A stretch of 64,000 nt of DNA, taken from NCBI GenBank assembly GCA_022775085.1, contig JALFJQ010000022.1, forward strand, positions 1 through 64,000, written 5' to 3'. Made by a program: the position numbers and the translations under genes. The notes beneath the pieces were generated by a model that saw nothing but the letters and a program-made list of their open reading frames with translations, was not told the origin of the DNA and ran no database searches. The DNA comes from Clostridiales bacterium. Lineage in GTDB: Bacteria; Bacillota; Clostridia; Oscillospirales; Oscillospiraceae. Shown piece after piece: positions 32,875-41,395 of the stretch (position 1 is the stretch's first letter; each line of letters starts with the position of its first letter).

Positions 32875-32905
32875 AAACGCCCTGGAATGAACTTCCAGGG
32901 CGTTT
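32875..32905. terminator. bidirectional terminator between corA and the regulator gene
   Basis: 13-bp stem AAACGCCCTGGAA/TTCCAGGGCGTTT between convergent genes. Confidence 0.75.
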
Positions 32906-32914
32906 CGTATGGGG

Positions 32915-33607
32915 TTATTCATCCACCAGCCGGTATCCCACGCCGATTTCGGTGAGGATATACCGGGGCTTTGCCGGGGATTTCTCGATCTTCCGCCGCA
33001 GACCCGCCATCAGCGCCCGCAGGGCCTGGGTGTCGTTTCCATAGCCCGGGCCGTAGAGTTCCCGGAGGATGTACTGGGTGGTCAGCACCTTGCCCATATT
33101 CCGGAACAGCAGGGACAAAAGGCTATATTCCATGGGGGTCACATGCAGCTCCGCCCCGTCCAGAAATACCAGATGCCGTTCCAGATCGATGGACAGCCCG
33201 CCTACGGAGTAAAGTGTCTGCTGTGTGGAAACCGAGGTTCGGCGGGAATGCCGCAGAGCCACCCGAATCCGGGCCATCAGCTCCGTAGCGGAGAAGGGCT
33301 TGGTCAGATAGTCGTCCGCCCCATTATCCAGCGCGGCGGCTTTTTCGTTGTCCTGATCCCGGGCGGAGACCACGATGATGGGCACCTCCGACCACTCCCG
33401 CACCTTTTTGATAACCTCCATGCCGTCAAAATCCGGCAGTCCCAAGTCCAGCAGCATCAGGTCAACCTGATTGGATACCAGCTGGGACAGCGCTCCCTGG
33501 GCATTTCCGGCGGTGAGGCAGGGAAAGCCTTCCTGTTTCAGGGTGTAAGAAATAAAGCTGCGGATCTGGGTATCGTCCTCCACAACCAGAATATATTCAC
33601 TTCTCAA
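32915..33607 (-). CDS. kdpE: KdpE-type response regulator (partner of the KdpD-type kinase)
   Basis: OmpR-family regulator of 230 residues with phospho-acceptor Asp54 in LLDLGLPDFDG, a receiver Lys in LTKPFSA and a winged-helix DNA-binding domain ending EIGVGYRLV. It overlaps the end of the kinase gene by 11 bases, so the two form a unit. It is about as long as, and clearly related to, the regulator at 27520. Expected input is K+ limitation or envelope stress, by family. Confidence 0.9.
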   Translation of the reverse strand: MRSEYILVVEDDTQIRSFISYTLKQEGFPCLTAGNAQGALSQLVSNQVDLMLLDLGLPDFDGMEVIKKVREWSEVPIIVVSARDQDNEKAAALDNGADDYLTKPFSATELMARIRVALRHSRRTSVSTQQTLYSVGGLSIDLERHLVFLDGAELHVTPMEYSLLSLLFRNMGKVLTTQYILRELYGPGYGNDTQALRALMAGLRRKIEKSPAKPRYILTEIGVGYRLVDE

Positions 33608-35120
33608 CGGCGTCTCCCTCCTTTAGTGGCAGGGTAAAGGTAAATTCCGCGCCTTTGCCATCAGTCCGGTTTTGGGCACGAATGGTGCCGCCGTGGGCGG
33701 TGACGATGGACTCGCAGATGGCAAGCCCCAGACCGATGCCCCGTTTGGCATCCGGGCCTTTTCCCTGGGTGGTGTAAAACATCTGGAACACATGGGGCAG
33801 ATCCTGTTCGGAAATGCCGGTGCCCCGGTCGGCAACCGCAAAAACAGCGAAATCATTATTCTTAGAGACCGTTACAGAGATCTCCTCTCCGGGCTGAGTA
33901 TGCTTAACCGCATTATCCAAAAGGTTTACAAGCACCTGTCCAATGAGCCTCGCGTCCATGGGCACCATCAAAAGGTCATCGGGAATCTGAACGGCGATTT
34001 CCCGCTCCGGCGCGCGCTTGCCAATGGTCAGCACCGCCGCGCCGATGACTTCCTCTACCGCCTCCGGCTGCTTGTTCAACGTCAGCCGTCCGTCCTGGAG
34101 CCGGGTCAGGCTGAGGATGTTTTCCACAAGGGAATGGAGCCAGTCCGCGTCCTTATAGATGCCCTCCGCCAGAGAAAACCGGGCATCGGTTTTGTCCGTC
34201 ATGTCCATAATCATTTCGCTGGTGCCCATGATACCCGCCAAGGGCGTGCGCAGGTCGTGGGAAATAGCCCGAAGCAGATTGCCCCGGTAGCGTTCCTGAT
34301 TGGCCTCCTCCCGGGTGCGGATACGCTCTTTCATCACCCGCAGCCGATCCATGGCCAGAGCTGTGCTTTCTATCATGGAGTGGAGGAGCTTTTTCTGCTG
34401 TTCCGTCAGCACCTGCGCCCGGTCTTTGGGAAGGCGCAGAATGCCGAGAATGGATTCACTTCCGTAGATGGGCCAATCGCAGAATTCCGCCCCGGCATCA
34501 AAGTCCGTCCGCAGATTTTCAATGCGGTGCCGGATAAAATCCGGGTTGGAAACACTGCGCCGAACCTGTTCTGTCTGCGTTTTTTGCTGAATAAAAGTGC
34601 GTTCCGGCTGCCCCTGCTCATCAAAGCACAGGCAGGCAGCATGGCAGGCCATGGTGTCGCTGATGGTCTGCACCGCGATCCGGGCAATATCCTCCGCACT
34701 TTCCGCGTCTGTCAGGTGGCTGGTCAGGTGGTACAGCGCGCTGGCTTCCTGCTCGTTGCGGACAGCCTCCGCCGTCATTTTCTTCGCCTTGGAGGTCAGG
34801 GCGCTGGTGATAATGGAGGTCATAGCCATGATGGCGAAGGTGATGAAATAGGTGGGATCCTCCACGGACAGCGTGAAATAGGGCGCTGTAAAGAATGCGT
34901 TGAAGGCGCAGGTGGACAGAATGGTGGACAGAATGCCCCAGAAATATCCGTCAGTACACCGGGCCGTGACCACCACGGACAGAATGTACACCACTACAAT
35001 ATTCGTCTCCGGGAACTGCCACAGCCGGAACAGCCAGCCGATGCCAGTCGCCGCGCCAACAAATACAGCCGCACACGCAAGCCCCCGCACACAAGCGCGT
35101 TTCAAAAGTCTGCTTTCCAT
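33597..35120 (-). CDS. kdpD: KdpD-type sensor histidine kinase lacking the KdpD/Usp domain
   Basis: 507 residues. Four membrane segments (about 10-115) form the DUF4118 domain of KdpD, then a GAF-like region (about 130-260), HisKA with phospho-His288 in ISHDLRTPLAG, and HATPase_c with NLLDNAVKH, DRGTGI and GIGLGLAI. The ATP-binding KdpD and Usp domains that begin full-length KdpD (about 890 residues) are missing. The start at 35120 is set by AAGGGGG 8 bases upstream. It may sense K+ differently from classical KdpD and could phosphorylate both KdpE-type proteins of this region. Confidence 0.88.
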   Translation of the reverse strand: MESRLLKRACVRGLACAAVFVGAATGIGWLFRLWQFPETNIVVVYILSVVVTARCTDGYFWGILSTILSTCAFNAFFTAPYFTLSVEDPTYFITFAIMAMTSIITSALTSKAKKMTAEAVRNEQEASALYHLTSHLTDAESAEDIARIAVQTISDTMACHAACLCFDEQGQPERTFIQQKTQTEQVRRSVSNPDFIRHRIENLRTDFDAGAEFCDWPIYGSESILGILRLPKDRAQVLTEQQKKLLHSMIESTALAMDRLRVMKERIRTREEANQERYRGNLLRAISHDLRTPLAGIMGTSEMIMDMTDKTDARFSLAEGIYKDADWLHSLVENILSLTRLQDGRLTLNKQPEAVEEVIGAAVLTIGKRAPEREIAVQIPDDLLMVPMDARLIGQVLVNLLDNAVKHTQPGEEISVTVSKNNDFAVFAVADRGTGISEQDLPHVFQMFYTTQGKGPDAKRGIGLGLAICESIVTAHGGTIRAQNRTDGKGAEFTFTLPLKEGDAVEK

Positions 35121-35146
35121 ATTCTCGGCCCCCTTTTCATGGGCAA

Positions 35147-35175
35147 TTATAGCCTGTTTTTGGATGGAAAGCAAG
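35147..35175 (-). promoter_or_regulatory. sigma-A promoter of kdpD-kdpE
   Basis: Minus-strand TTGCTT (35170-35175), 17-base spacer, TATAAT (35147-35152). Confidence 0.7.
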
Positions 35176-35268
35176 GACAATAATATCCGGGTTACAACGC
35201 CAAACAGGAACAGGAAACCGAAGGACTGCGTTCATTGGGCGCTTGGGGCAGTGCATCAGCAAACGGAA

Positions 35269-35301
35269 CGCCCCATCCGTCAAGTGCTGACGAACGGGGC
35301 G
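35269..35301 (-). terminator. terminator of putP
   Basis: CGCCCC..CGTCA/TGACG..GGGGCG stem with small mismatches, followed on the minus strand by T-rich sequence. Confidence 0.6.
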
Positions 35302-35324
35302 ATTCTTATGCGCGGAGCAACATC

Positions 35325-36776
35325 TCAGCTCTCGGATTTGGAAGCGGCATCGAACATGGTCTCCACCTGAGCGCCGGGGCCTGCCTTGCTCAGCGCGGAA
35401 ACGATCCACGTTGCCAGCAGACCGGCGATGAAGCCGGGGACGATCTCATAGATGCCGGTGCTGCCGGCGAAGATCAGCCACAGCACGTCCACACCCGCGC
35501 CTACGGCGATACCGGCCACGGCGCCGCCGAAGGTCATTTTCTTCCAGTACAGGCTCAGCAGGATGACGGGGCCGAAGGCCGCGCCGAAGACGCCCCAGGC
35601 GTTTTCCACCAGACCCATAATGCTGGCGGAGTTGGGGTTGGAGGCGATCATCAGGGCCACGATGGCGATGCCTGCCACCACGATGCGGCCCGCCCACAGC
35701 ATCTCCTTATCGGAAGCGCTCTTGCGGATCAGGGGCTTGTACACGTCACTGGCAAAGGCGGAGGATGCTGCCAGCAGCTGGGAGTCGGCGGTGGACATGG
35801 CAGCGGACAGAATGGCGGACAGCAGCAGGCCGGACACCAGCGCCGGGAAGATCCGGCGAACCATGGTGATGAACACCGTGGAGGAATCGGCGATCTCGCC
35901 CAGGTACAGACGACCTGCCACGGCGGTCAGGGCGGACATGACAAGGATGATGACCGTCCAGGAAATGCCGATGACGCTGGATTTGCGCAGCTCCTTCTCG
36001 CTCTTGATGGACATGAAGCGGATGATGATGTGGGGCATACCGAAGTAGCCAAGGCCCCAGCCCAGACCGGAGATGATGTCCTGGGGAGAGGTGAAGAAAT
36101 GGAAGAAGCCATCGGGCAGCTGGGCGTTCACTGCGCCCTCGCCCCTGCCAACCAGCGCCAGGGCGAAGATGGGGGCCAGCAGCAGAGCCGCCAGCATGAT
36201 GAGGCCCTGGAAGAAGTCCGTCCAGCACACGGCGGAGAAGCCGCCCAGGAAGGTGTATGCAATAATAATGAAAGCGGCCAGATACATTGCCACGGTGGCA
36301 TCGATGTTCATGACCGTGTTGAACAGGGTGCCGCAGGCCTTGATGGAAGAGGCGGCGTAGATGGTGTAAGCAACAAGGAAGATACCCGCGCAGAGCACCT
36401 GCAAACTCTTATTGGAGGACAGGAAGCGGTTGGTCAGGTACTGGGGGATGGTGATGGAGTCCTTTGCCGCGATGGAGAACCGGCGCAGCCGGGAAGCCAC
36501 GAAGATCCAGCTCAGGGCGTAGCCGATGCCAAGGCCAATGGCGATCCAGGTCTGGCCGATGCCGAAGGCATAGATGGAGGCGGGCAGGCCCATGAGCACC
36601 CAGGCGCTCATATCCGACGCGCCGGCAGACAGGGCGGACACCCACGCGCCCATATTCCGGCCACCCAGGAAGTAGTCCTTCTCACCGGCACCCTTTGACT
36701 TAAAGAAGAAGTACATGCCGATGCCCAGCATGAACACGAAGTAGGCCGCGAAGACCAGCATTTCCACGATATTCAT
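35325..36776 (-). CDS. putP: sodium/proline symporter
   Basis: Sodium:solute symporter of 483 residues with 12-13 membrane segments. GAGEKDYFLGGRNMGAWVSALSAGASDMSAW is the PutP-type Na+/proline region (two pieces of one motif), and the later AAMSTADSQLL loop carries Na+-site Ser/Thr. It supplies proline as nutrient or osmolyte. A LysR gene is divergent, and a dyad lies in its leader at 36796-36822. The substrate is assigned by family resemblance. Confidence 0.9.
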   Translation of the reverse strand: MNIVEMLVFAAYFVFMLGIGMYFFFKSKGAGEKDYFLGGRNMGAWVSALSAGASDMSAWVLMGLPASIYAFGIGQTWIAIGLGIGYALSWIFVASRLRRFSIAAKDSITIPQYLTNRFLSSNKSLQVLCAGIFLVAYTIYAASSIKACGTLFNTVMNIDATVAMYLAAFIIIAYTFLGGFSAVCWTDFFQGLIMLAALLLAPIFALALVGRGEGAVNAQLPDGFFHFFTSPQDIISGLGWGLGYFGMPHIIIRFMSIKSEKELRKSSVIGISWTVIILVMSALTAVAGRLYLGEIADSSTVFITMVRRIFPALVSGLLLSAILSAAMSTADSQLLAASSAFASDVYKPLIRKSASDKEMLWAGRIVVAGIAIVALMIASNPNSASIMGLVENAWGVFGAAFGPVILLSLYWKKMTFGGAVAGIAVGAGVDVLWLIFAGSTGIYEIVPGFIAGLLATWIVSALSKAGPGAQVETMFDAASKSES

Positions 36777-36795
36777 AATGTTACCTCTCTCTTAA

Positions 36796-36822
36796 GCATG
36801 AATTTTTTTCATGAATTCATGC
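36796..36822. promoter_or_regulatory. dyad in the putP leader
   Basis: GCATGAAT and ATTCATGC separated by 11 bases, a T-N11-A-like LysR-type box. It lies about 20-45 bases downstream of the putP -10, where binding would block transcription. Confidence 0.5.
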
Positions 36823-36840
36823 TATAAATGTGATGAAATG

Positions 36841-36869
36841 ATTATACTGCCATTCGAACCGTTTTTCAA
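36841..36869 (-). promoter_or_regulatory. sigma-A promoter of putP
   Basis: Minus-strand TTGAAA (36864-36869), 17-base spacer, TATAAT (36841-36846). Confidence 0.75.
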
Positions 36870-36904
36870 CGAAAATCTGCCCTCTGATTTTAACAAAAAA
36901 ATGG

Positions 36905-36933
36905 TTGCTATTTGGAATAATATATGCTAATAT
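36905..36933 (+). promoter_or_regulatory. promoter of the LysR gene at 36979
   Basis: TTGCTA (36905-36910), 17-base spacer, TAATAT (36928-36933) preceded by an extended TGC. Confidence 0.6.
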
Positions 36934-36978
36934 CGACAATGCGTCATGAAAAATCCGCATACAAAGGATGGAAATCCC

Positions 36979-37860
36979 ATGAATCTGAAAAAATATGAAG
37001 CATTTGTCCGGACGGTGGAGCTGGGAAGCCTGACCAAAGCGGCCCAAGCCCTGGGTTCCACCCAGTCCCGCATCAGCCACATTCTGAACGATCTGGAAGA
37101 GGAGTACGGCTTCCGCCTGATGCACCGCAGCCGGGGCGGCATCGGGCTGACCGAGGCTGGACGGCTGCTGCTGCCAAAAATGCAGGCAATTCTGCAAAAG
37201 GAGCAGGAACTTAGCGAATGCGTGGGGGAAATTCGCAGCGCCGACGCGGGCACCGTGCGGCTGGGCGTGTTCACCAGCGTGGCAGTCCACTGGCTTCCGG
37301 GGATGATCCGATCCTTTCAGGCCGCCCACCCCCGGGCCCAGCTGGAAATGCGAAACGGCGACTATCACGACGTGGAGCAGTGGCTCCGGGAGGGCAGCGT
37401 GGATCTGGGCTTCATCACCCTGCCCGGCCCCGAAGGAATGCGGACCATCCCTTTGGCGGAGGATCCGCTGGTGGCCATCCTGCCCAAGGGCCATCGGCTT
37501 GCGGCACTTTCCCAGATTCCCATCCAGGAGCTGGGGGAGGACCCTTTCATCAGCCTTTTGCAAAGCTCCGCCCACGACATCCACCGGGCACTGGACAACG
37601 CGGGCATCCGCCCCAACATCAAATACACCACCAAGGATGACTACGCCATCCTCGCTATGGTGGAGCAGGGACTGGGCATCTCCATCGTGCCCCAGCTGCT
37701 GATCCGGGGCCGCACCCAGAATTTGGAGGTCCGTCCCCTGATCCCCCAGGCCAGCCGCACCATTGCCCTGGCCTACCCCGGCGGGGAAGCCCTGCCCGTG
37801 GTCCGGGCCTTTGGGGAAACCGCCGTGGATTGGCTGAAAAACACCGGTTCTGTAACATAA
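36979..37860 (+). CDS. LysR-family transcriptional regulator
   Basis: 293 residues. An N-terminal winged helix (LTKAAQALGSTQSRISHILNDLEEEYG split by the recognition helix) is followed by a periplasmic-binding-type effector domain from about residue 90. It is divergent from putP and probably controls it. The effector is unknown; proline or a related amino acid would fit the context. The start at 36979 follows AAAGGATGG. Confidence 0.88.
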   Translation: MNLKKYEAFVRTVELGSLTKAAQALGSTQSRISHILNDLEEEYGFRLMHRSRGGIGLTEAGRLLLPKMQAILQKEQELSECVGEIRSADAGTVRLGVFTSVAVHWLPGMIRSFQAAHPRAQLEMRNGDYHDVEQWLREGSVDLGFITLPGPEGMRTIPLAEDPLVAILPKGHRLAALSQIPIQELGEDPFISLLQSSAHDIHRALDNAGIRPNIKYTTKDDYAILAMVEQGLGISIVPQLLIRGRTQNLEVRPLIPQASRTIALAYPGGEALPVVRAFGETAVDWLKNTGSVT

Positions 37861-37890
37861 TCTGAAACGCTGATATGGTAATATCAAAGA

Positions 37891-37920
37891 GTAGGGCGGG
37901 GGGAAAGCCTCCGTCCTGCG
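37891..37920. repeat. GTAGGGCGGGG palindrome, single
   Basis: GTAGGGCGGGGGG with a degenerate right arm CCTCCGTCCTGC, directly after the LysR gene. Confidence 0.5.
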
Positions 37921-37954
37921 TTTACTGCGTGAGCAAAATCGGGAGGAACAGAAT

Positions 37955-38368
37955 ATGGAAAATCAGCCATGGAACCGGCAGACCATACTGGTGTGCGTAG
38001 ACGGATATGAAAACGGGGTGCCCCGGGGGCGGTTGTCCTTTCCGGGACAGCCGGGGGAGCGCTTCGGCAGCCTGTCCCAGCTGCTCATTCGGGTGGAATG
38101 GCTGCTGGAGCACAGCGGCGGCCCCCAGGCTTTTACCATCCCCCGGATCTTCGCTCTGGTGGAGCCGCCCACAGCCGCCCACGCCGGCGCGGCAGGGATG
38201 ACCCGGGGCACCGCCGCCACCTTTGAGCTGCGGATCCTGTTCCGCCAGCACGCCAGCTGGCAGGGTGAACTGCTGTGGCTGGAACGCAGTGACCGGCAAA
38301 GCTTCCGCAGCGTGTTGGAGCTCATCACCCTGATGGACAGTGCACTGCGGGCGAAGGGAACCGAATAA
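37955..38368 (+). CDS. uncharacterised protein
   Basis: 137 residues, no signal peptide or membrane segment. I do not recognise a family. The N-terminus ILVCVDGYENGVPRGRL and the Arg/Trp-containing strands suggest a small beta-rich cytoplasmic domain. GGGAGGAACAG precedes the ATG. It stands between the LysR gene and yetF on the same strand and may be co-transcribed with either. Confidence 0.65.
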   Translation: MENQPWNRQTILVCVDGYENGVPRGRLSFPGQPGERFGSLSQLLIRVEWLLEHSGGPQAFTIPRIFALVEPPTAAHAGAAGMTRGTAATFELRILFRQHASWQGELLWLERSDRQSFRSVLELITLMDSALRAKGTE

Positions 38369-38438
38369 CGGGTCTGTCCGCGAATTCTGTATGATTTTTC
38401 CGGGTTTCGGGCATACTCTGCCCAAGAGGTGATTGGGC

Positions 38439-39113
38439 GTGATTCTATCCTATCTTCGCACGCTGCTGCTGTATCTGGTGTTGATCTTCGCGGTGCGGCT
38501 CATGGGCAAGCGGCAGATCGGCGAAATGGAACCGGCTGAATTCGTGGTGACCATGCTGGTGGCAAATCTGGCGGCTATTCCCATGCAGGACGGGGCTATC
38601 CCCCTGTATTCCGGGCTGGTGCCGATCCTCACAGTGCTGGGGTTGGAGCTGGTGCTGTCCGGAGCCATCTTAAGAAGCGTGAAGCTGCGCCAGCTGCTGT
38701 GCGGGAAACCCATCATTCTCATCGACAACGGAAAAATCCTTCAGGACAACCTGCGCTCTGCCCGCATTACCCTGGACGAGCTGACAGGGCACCTGCGGGA
38801 GAAGGATGTGCTGGACATCCAGACCGTGCAGTTCGCCATTCTGGAAACCAACGGCAATCTGTCCGTGTTTCCTTATCCGAAAGACAGGCCCGCCAGCGCA
38901 AAGGACGCGGGGGTGCAGGCGGGGAAGCAGTACCTGCCGGTGACCATCGTGGAGGACAGCTACCTGTCCAAGGAGAATCTCCGGCGGGCGGGGAAGGACG
39001 AAAACTGGCTGGAAAAAGTGCTTGCTCAAAACGGCTCCGATATTATGTCAACCTATCTGCTGACGGTGGACGCTTCAGACCATGTGCTGTGGCTGGGAAA
39101 GGAGCGCGTATGA
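38439..39113 (+). CDS. YetF/DUF421 membrane protein
   Basis: 224 residues with three N-terminal membrane segments (FAVRLMGKRQIGEMEPAEFV is the DUF421 mark) and a cytosolic YetF C-terminal domain (KPIILIDNGKI, then MSTYLLTVD). Relatives are common in spore-formers, and some act in spores. GTG at 38439 is preferred over TTG at 38433 because AGAGGTG would overlap the latter. The TGA overlaps the next ATG by 4 bases, pairing it with the DUF4363 gene as seen in many Clostridia. Confidence 0.85.
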   Translation: MILSYLRTLLLYLVLIFAVRLMGKRQIGEMEPAEFVVTMLVANLAAIPMQDGAIPLYSGLVPILTVLGLELVLSGAILRSVKLRQLLCGKPIILIDNGKILQDNLRSARITLDELTGHLREKDVLDIQTVQFAILETNGNLSVFPYPKDRPASAKDAGVQAGKQYLPVTIVEDSYLSKENLRRAGKDENWLEKVLAQNGSDIMSTYLLTVDASDHVLWLGKERV

Positions 39114-39490
39114 AGCGGTGCTGGTTTGGGGCAGGGCTTCTTATTGTCCTGCTCGCAGTGAGTCTCGGCGTGACCTGGGGCATGGACAAAATCCACGAGC
39201 CTATCGCCGCCGATCTGAAGCAGGCGGCGGAGTGCGCGGAGCTGGGCGACTGGCACAATGCCGAGGTTTTCTCCCGCCGGGCGGAAGCGGACTGGAACAA
39301 ATGGGAGCATTTTCGGGCCTGCTTTGCCGACCACACCCCCACGGAGGAGGTCGGTGCGGAGCTGGCAGCCATAGAAACCGCCCGTCAGGAACGGGAAACG
39401 GCGGATTTTGCCGCCTCCTGCGCCCGGGCGGCAAAGATGGTGCAGGCAGTAGGGGATGCCCACGCCTTGTGCTGGTGGAATTTGCTTTAG
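39110..39490 (+). CDS. DUF4363-family protein
   Basis: 126 residues. The N-terminal hydrophobic segment (about 5-24) is a signal anchor; the rest is an extracytoplasmic helical domain with WHNAEVFSRRAEADWNKWEHF, typical of DUF4363. It overlaps the yetF gene by 4 bases. Function is unknown; constant pairing with YetF suggests a joint complex at the membrane. Confidence 0.8.
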   Translation: MKRCWFGAGLLIVLLAVSLGVTWGMDKIHEPIAADLKQAAECAELGDWHNAEVFSRRAEADWNKWEHFRACFADHTPTEEVGAELAAIETARQERETADFAASCARAAKMVQAVGDAHALCWWNLL

Positions 39491-39506
39491 GCGCTGTTAA
39501 AAAATC

Positions 39507-39541
39507 CAGAGTCTTTCCTTCATTGGAGAGGCTCCTGTTTT
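39507..39541 (+). terminator. terminator after the DUF4363 gene
   Basis: Imperfect GAGTCTTTCC/GGAGAGGCTC stem followed by TGTTTTTTG. Confidence 0.55.
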
Positions 39542-39597
39542 TTGCCCGGCACTTTGCTGAATCTTAAGCAAATCGAAAAGACTTTTCCCTCCTTTTG

Positions 39598-39606
39598 TGC
39601 TATAAT
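39598..39606 (+). promoter_or_regulatory. extended -10 promoter
   Basis: TGCTATAAT, 23 bases before the GTG start of the C39-like gene, with no clear -35 box. Confidence 0.55.
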
Positions 39607-39628
39607 GGCGCAAAAGGAGGGATTTTGC

Positions 39629-40411
39629 GTGAAAACAAAGAAACGGCTCATAGCCGTTTTCCTCATTCTGGCTGCTCTGGCGCTGGCGGCGGTGCTGGGG
39701 GCGAAGCCCCTGTACTATCTCTACCGGGACGTATCCTTCTATTTCGGTGAGCGCACAGTGGCAGAGCAGACCGTCAAGGCCTTTGCCGAAGAAAACCATA
39801 TTTCCTACGGACGCTATCCGGAGGATCTGATCGAATTGTTGGAAATCAATCCGGAAACCAAGGATTTTGTCCTGAATTATCCATTTCGGGAGGAAATTCC
39901 TGTTGATCTGTCCTCCTTCAGCCGGGCCACCGTGCCCCTGTTTCTGCAATGGGACCCCATGTGGGGCTATGAGAAGTACGGCAGCGGGCGCATTGCCCAG
40001 ACCGGCTGCGGCCCCACCTGCCTCGCCATGGCGGGGTACTACCTGACCGGGGACGATCGCTTTAACCCCAAGGACATTGCGGATTTTTCCGCGGAAAACG
40101 GCTACTATGCTTCCGGCTATGGCTCCTCCTGGACCCTCATCAGCGAAGGGGCAGGGAAGTTGGGGCTGAATGCCAAGGAGCTGCCGCTGGTCAAAAAGAA
40201 AATGGTGGACGCGGTGGAAAATGGGCACCCGGTGATTTTGGCGCTGGGCAAGGGGAGCTTCACCTCCTCCGGGCATTACATCGTCCTCACAGGCTGGGAA
40301 GAAAATGCCTTCCGGGTCAACGACCCCAACAGCCGGATTCGCTCGGAAAAGCTGTGGACATACGAGGAATTGGAAGGCCAAATTCGCAACATCTGGGAGA
40401 TTTCCGTATAA
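39629..40411 (+). CDS. C39-like extracellular cysteine peptidase
   Basis: 260 residues with an N-terminal signal anchor (about 6-26) and a peptidase C39-like (papain-fold) domain. The Cys nucleophile is in QTGCGPTCLAMAGYYL, the His in GHYIVLTGW and the Asn/Asp in VNDPNS. Such exported single-domain enzymes are frequent in Clostridia and have unknown targets. The GTG at 39629 follows AAAGGAGGG. It is a single-gene unit with its own promoter and a GC-rich hairpin at 40415-40444. Confidence 0.82.
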   Translation: MKTKKRLIAVFLILAALALAAVLGAKPLYYLYRDVSFYFGERTVAEQTVKAFAEENHISYGRYPEDLIELLEINPETKDFVLNYPFREEIPVDLSSFSRATVPLFLQWDPMWGYEKYGSGRIAQTGCGPTCLAMAGYYLTGDDRFNPKDIADFSAENGYYASGYGSSWTLISEGAGKLGLNAKELPLVKKKMVDAVENGHPVILALGKGSFTSSGHYIVLTGWEENAFRVNDPNSRIRSEKLWTYEELEGQIRNIWEISV

Positions 40412-40414
40412 CGC

Positions 40415-40444
40415 GCCCTTGGCTCCCCCTTTGGGGGAGCCAAG
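40415..40444 (+). terminator. hairpin after the C39-like gene
   Basis: CTTGGCTCCCCC/GGGGGAGCCAAG stem with a short loop. There is no T run, so termination is uncertain. Confidence 0.45.
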
Positions 40445-40507
40445 AGTTCCTGCTTTACAACAATTCAAAAATCTGCTATCCTATACCAATAGAAAGGCGG
40501 TGGCGTG

Positions 40508-41014
40508 ATGAAAACCAGAAAAGTGACTCTTTTGGCGCTGCTCACCGCCATTGCCCTGACCATCTTCATGGTGGAGGCCCAGATCCCCGCGCTGGTGCCC
40601 ATACCCGGCATCAAGCTGGGCCTTTCCAACATCGTCACGGTATTTGCCGTGTTCGCCCTGGGGCCAAAGGATGCCTGTCTTGTCCTTGCTGCCCGGATCT
40701 TTCTGGGGGCGGTATTCGCAGGGAATTTCAGCACTATTTTTTATTCCGCCGCCGGCGGCGCGCTTGCCATTGCCGTGACCATTGGCCTGCGGCGGATCTT
40801 GACAAAGAAGCAGCTCTGGGTGGCGGGAGCACTGGGTGCCGTGGCCCACTCCATCGGGCAGATGGCCATGGCGATGCTGCTTACGCTTACGCCGGGACTT
40901 CTTGTCTACCTGCCCGCGATGATCGCGGTGAGCATCGTGACGGGAACCTTTACCGGGCTGTGCGCCCAATTTCTTGTGAACCGGGGGAACCTATGGAAAA
41001 CTATTTCCAAATGA
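40508..41014 (+). CDS. Gx transporter family protein
   Basis: Membrane protein of 168 residues with about five hydrophobic segments and the motif GIKLGLSNIVTVFA, followed by GPKDACLVLAARIFLGAVFAG (two pieces). This family was once annotated as heptaprenyl diphosphate synthase component I and resembles the membrane S components of ECF transporters. Its substrate is unknown. ATG at 40508 is preferred over GTG at 40505 by spacing to AAAGGCGG. It overlaps the Mini-RNase III gene by 22 bases. Confidence 0.82.
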   Translation: MKTRKVTLLALLTAIALTIFMVEAQIPALVPIPGIKLGLSNIVTVFAVFALGPKDACLVLAARIFLGAVFAGNFSTIFYSAAGGALAIAVTIGLRRILTKKQLWVAGALGAVAHSIGQMAMAMLLTLTPGLLVYLPAMIAVSIVTGTFTGLCAQFLVNRGNLWKTISK

Positions 41015-41394
41015 ATTTAACCAAGCAGCAGATCGACGCCATCTCCAATCTGGGTCTTGCCCACATGGGGGACTGCGTATTTGAAATTCTCTGCCGGGGC
41101 TACCTCTGCGCCCAAGGCGAGACCACCGTGGACCGGCTCCACCGGGACACCATCAGCATGGTCAAGGCCACGGCCCAGGCAAAATTCGTGGATAAGCTGC
41201 TGCCGCTGCTCACGGAGGAGGAAATGGCCTACTACCGCCGTGGAAAAAACGCCCATGTTCACGCGGTGCCCAAGTCTGCCACCCCCGCCGAGTACGCCAA
41301 GGCCACTGGGCTGGAAGCATTATTCGGGGCGCTGTATCTGGCCGGGCAGACGGAGCGGATCAACGAACTTTTCAAGGCCGTAATGGAGTGTTGA
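40993..41394 (+). CDS. mrnC: Mini-ribonuclease III
   Basis: Dimeric RNase III-type endonuclease without a dsRNA-binding domain; in Bacillus it matures 23S rRNA ends. 133 residues. The catalytic signature is LAHMGDCVFEILCRG, RRGKNAHVH is the basic substrate region, and ATGLEALFGALYLAG closes the active site. It is usually next to cysS; here it stands between a Gx transporter and rqcH. The GGGGGAACCT site lies inside the upstream gene. Confidence 0.9.
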   Translation: MENYFQMNLTKQQIDAISNLGLAHMGDCVFEILCRGYLCAQGETTVDRLHRDTISMVKATAQAKFVDKLLPLLTEEEMAYYRRGKNAHVHAVPKSATPAEYAKATGLEALFGALYLAGQTERINELFKAVMEC

Positions 41395-41395
41395 T

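Noticed and set aside
35235..36698. A 487-codon open frame antisense to putP, and similar long antisense frames opposite glyQS, oadB, citM, citF, rny and the TetM-like gene
   Set aside because: They arise from the G/C-biased third positions of the real genes. They have His/Gln/Gly-rich nonsense composition, no ribosome sites and no family motifs.
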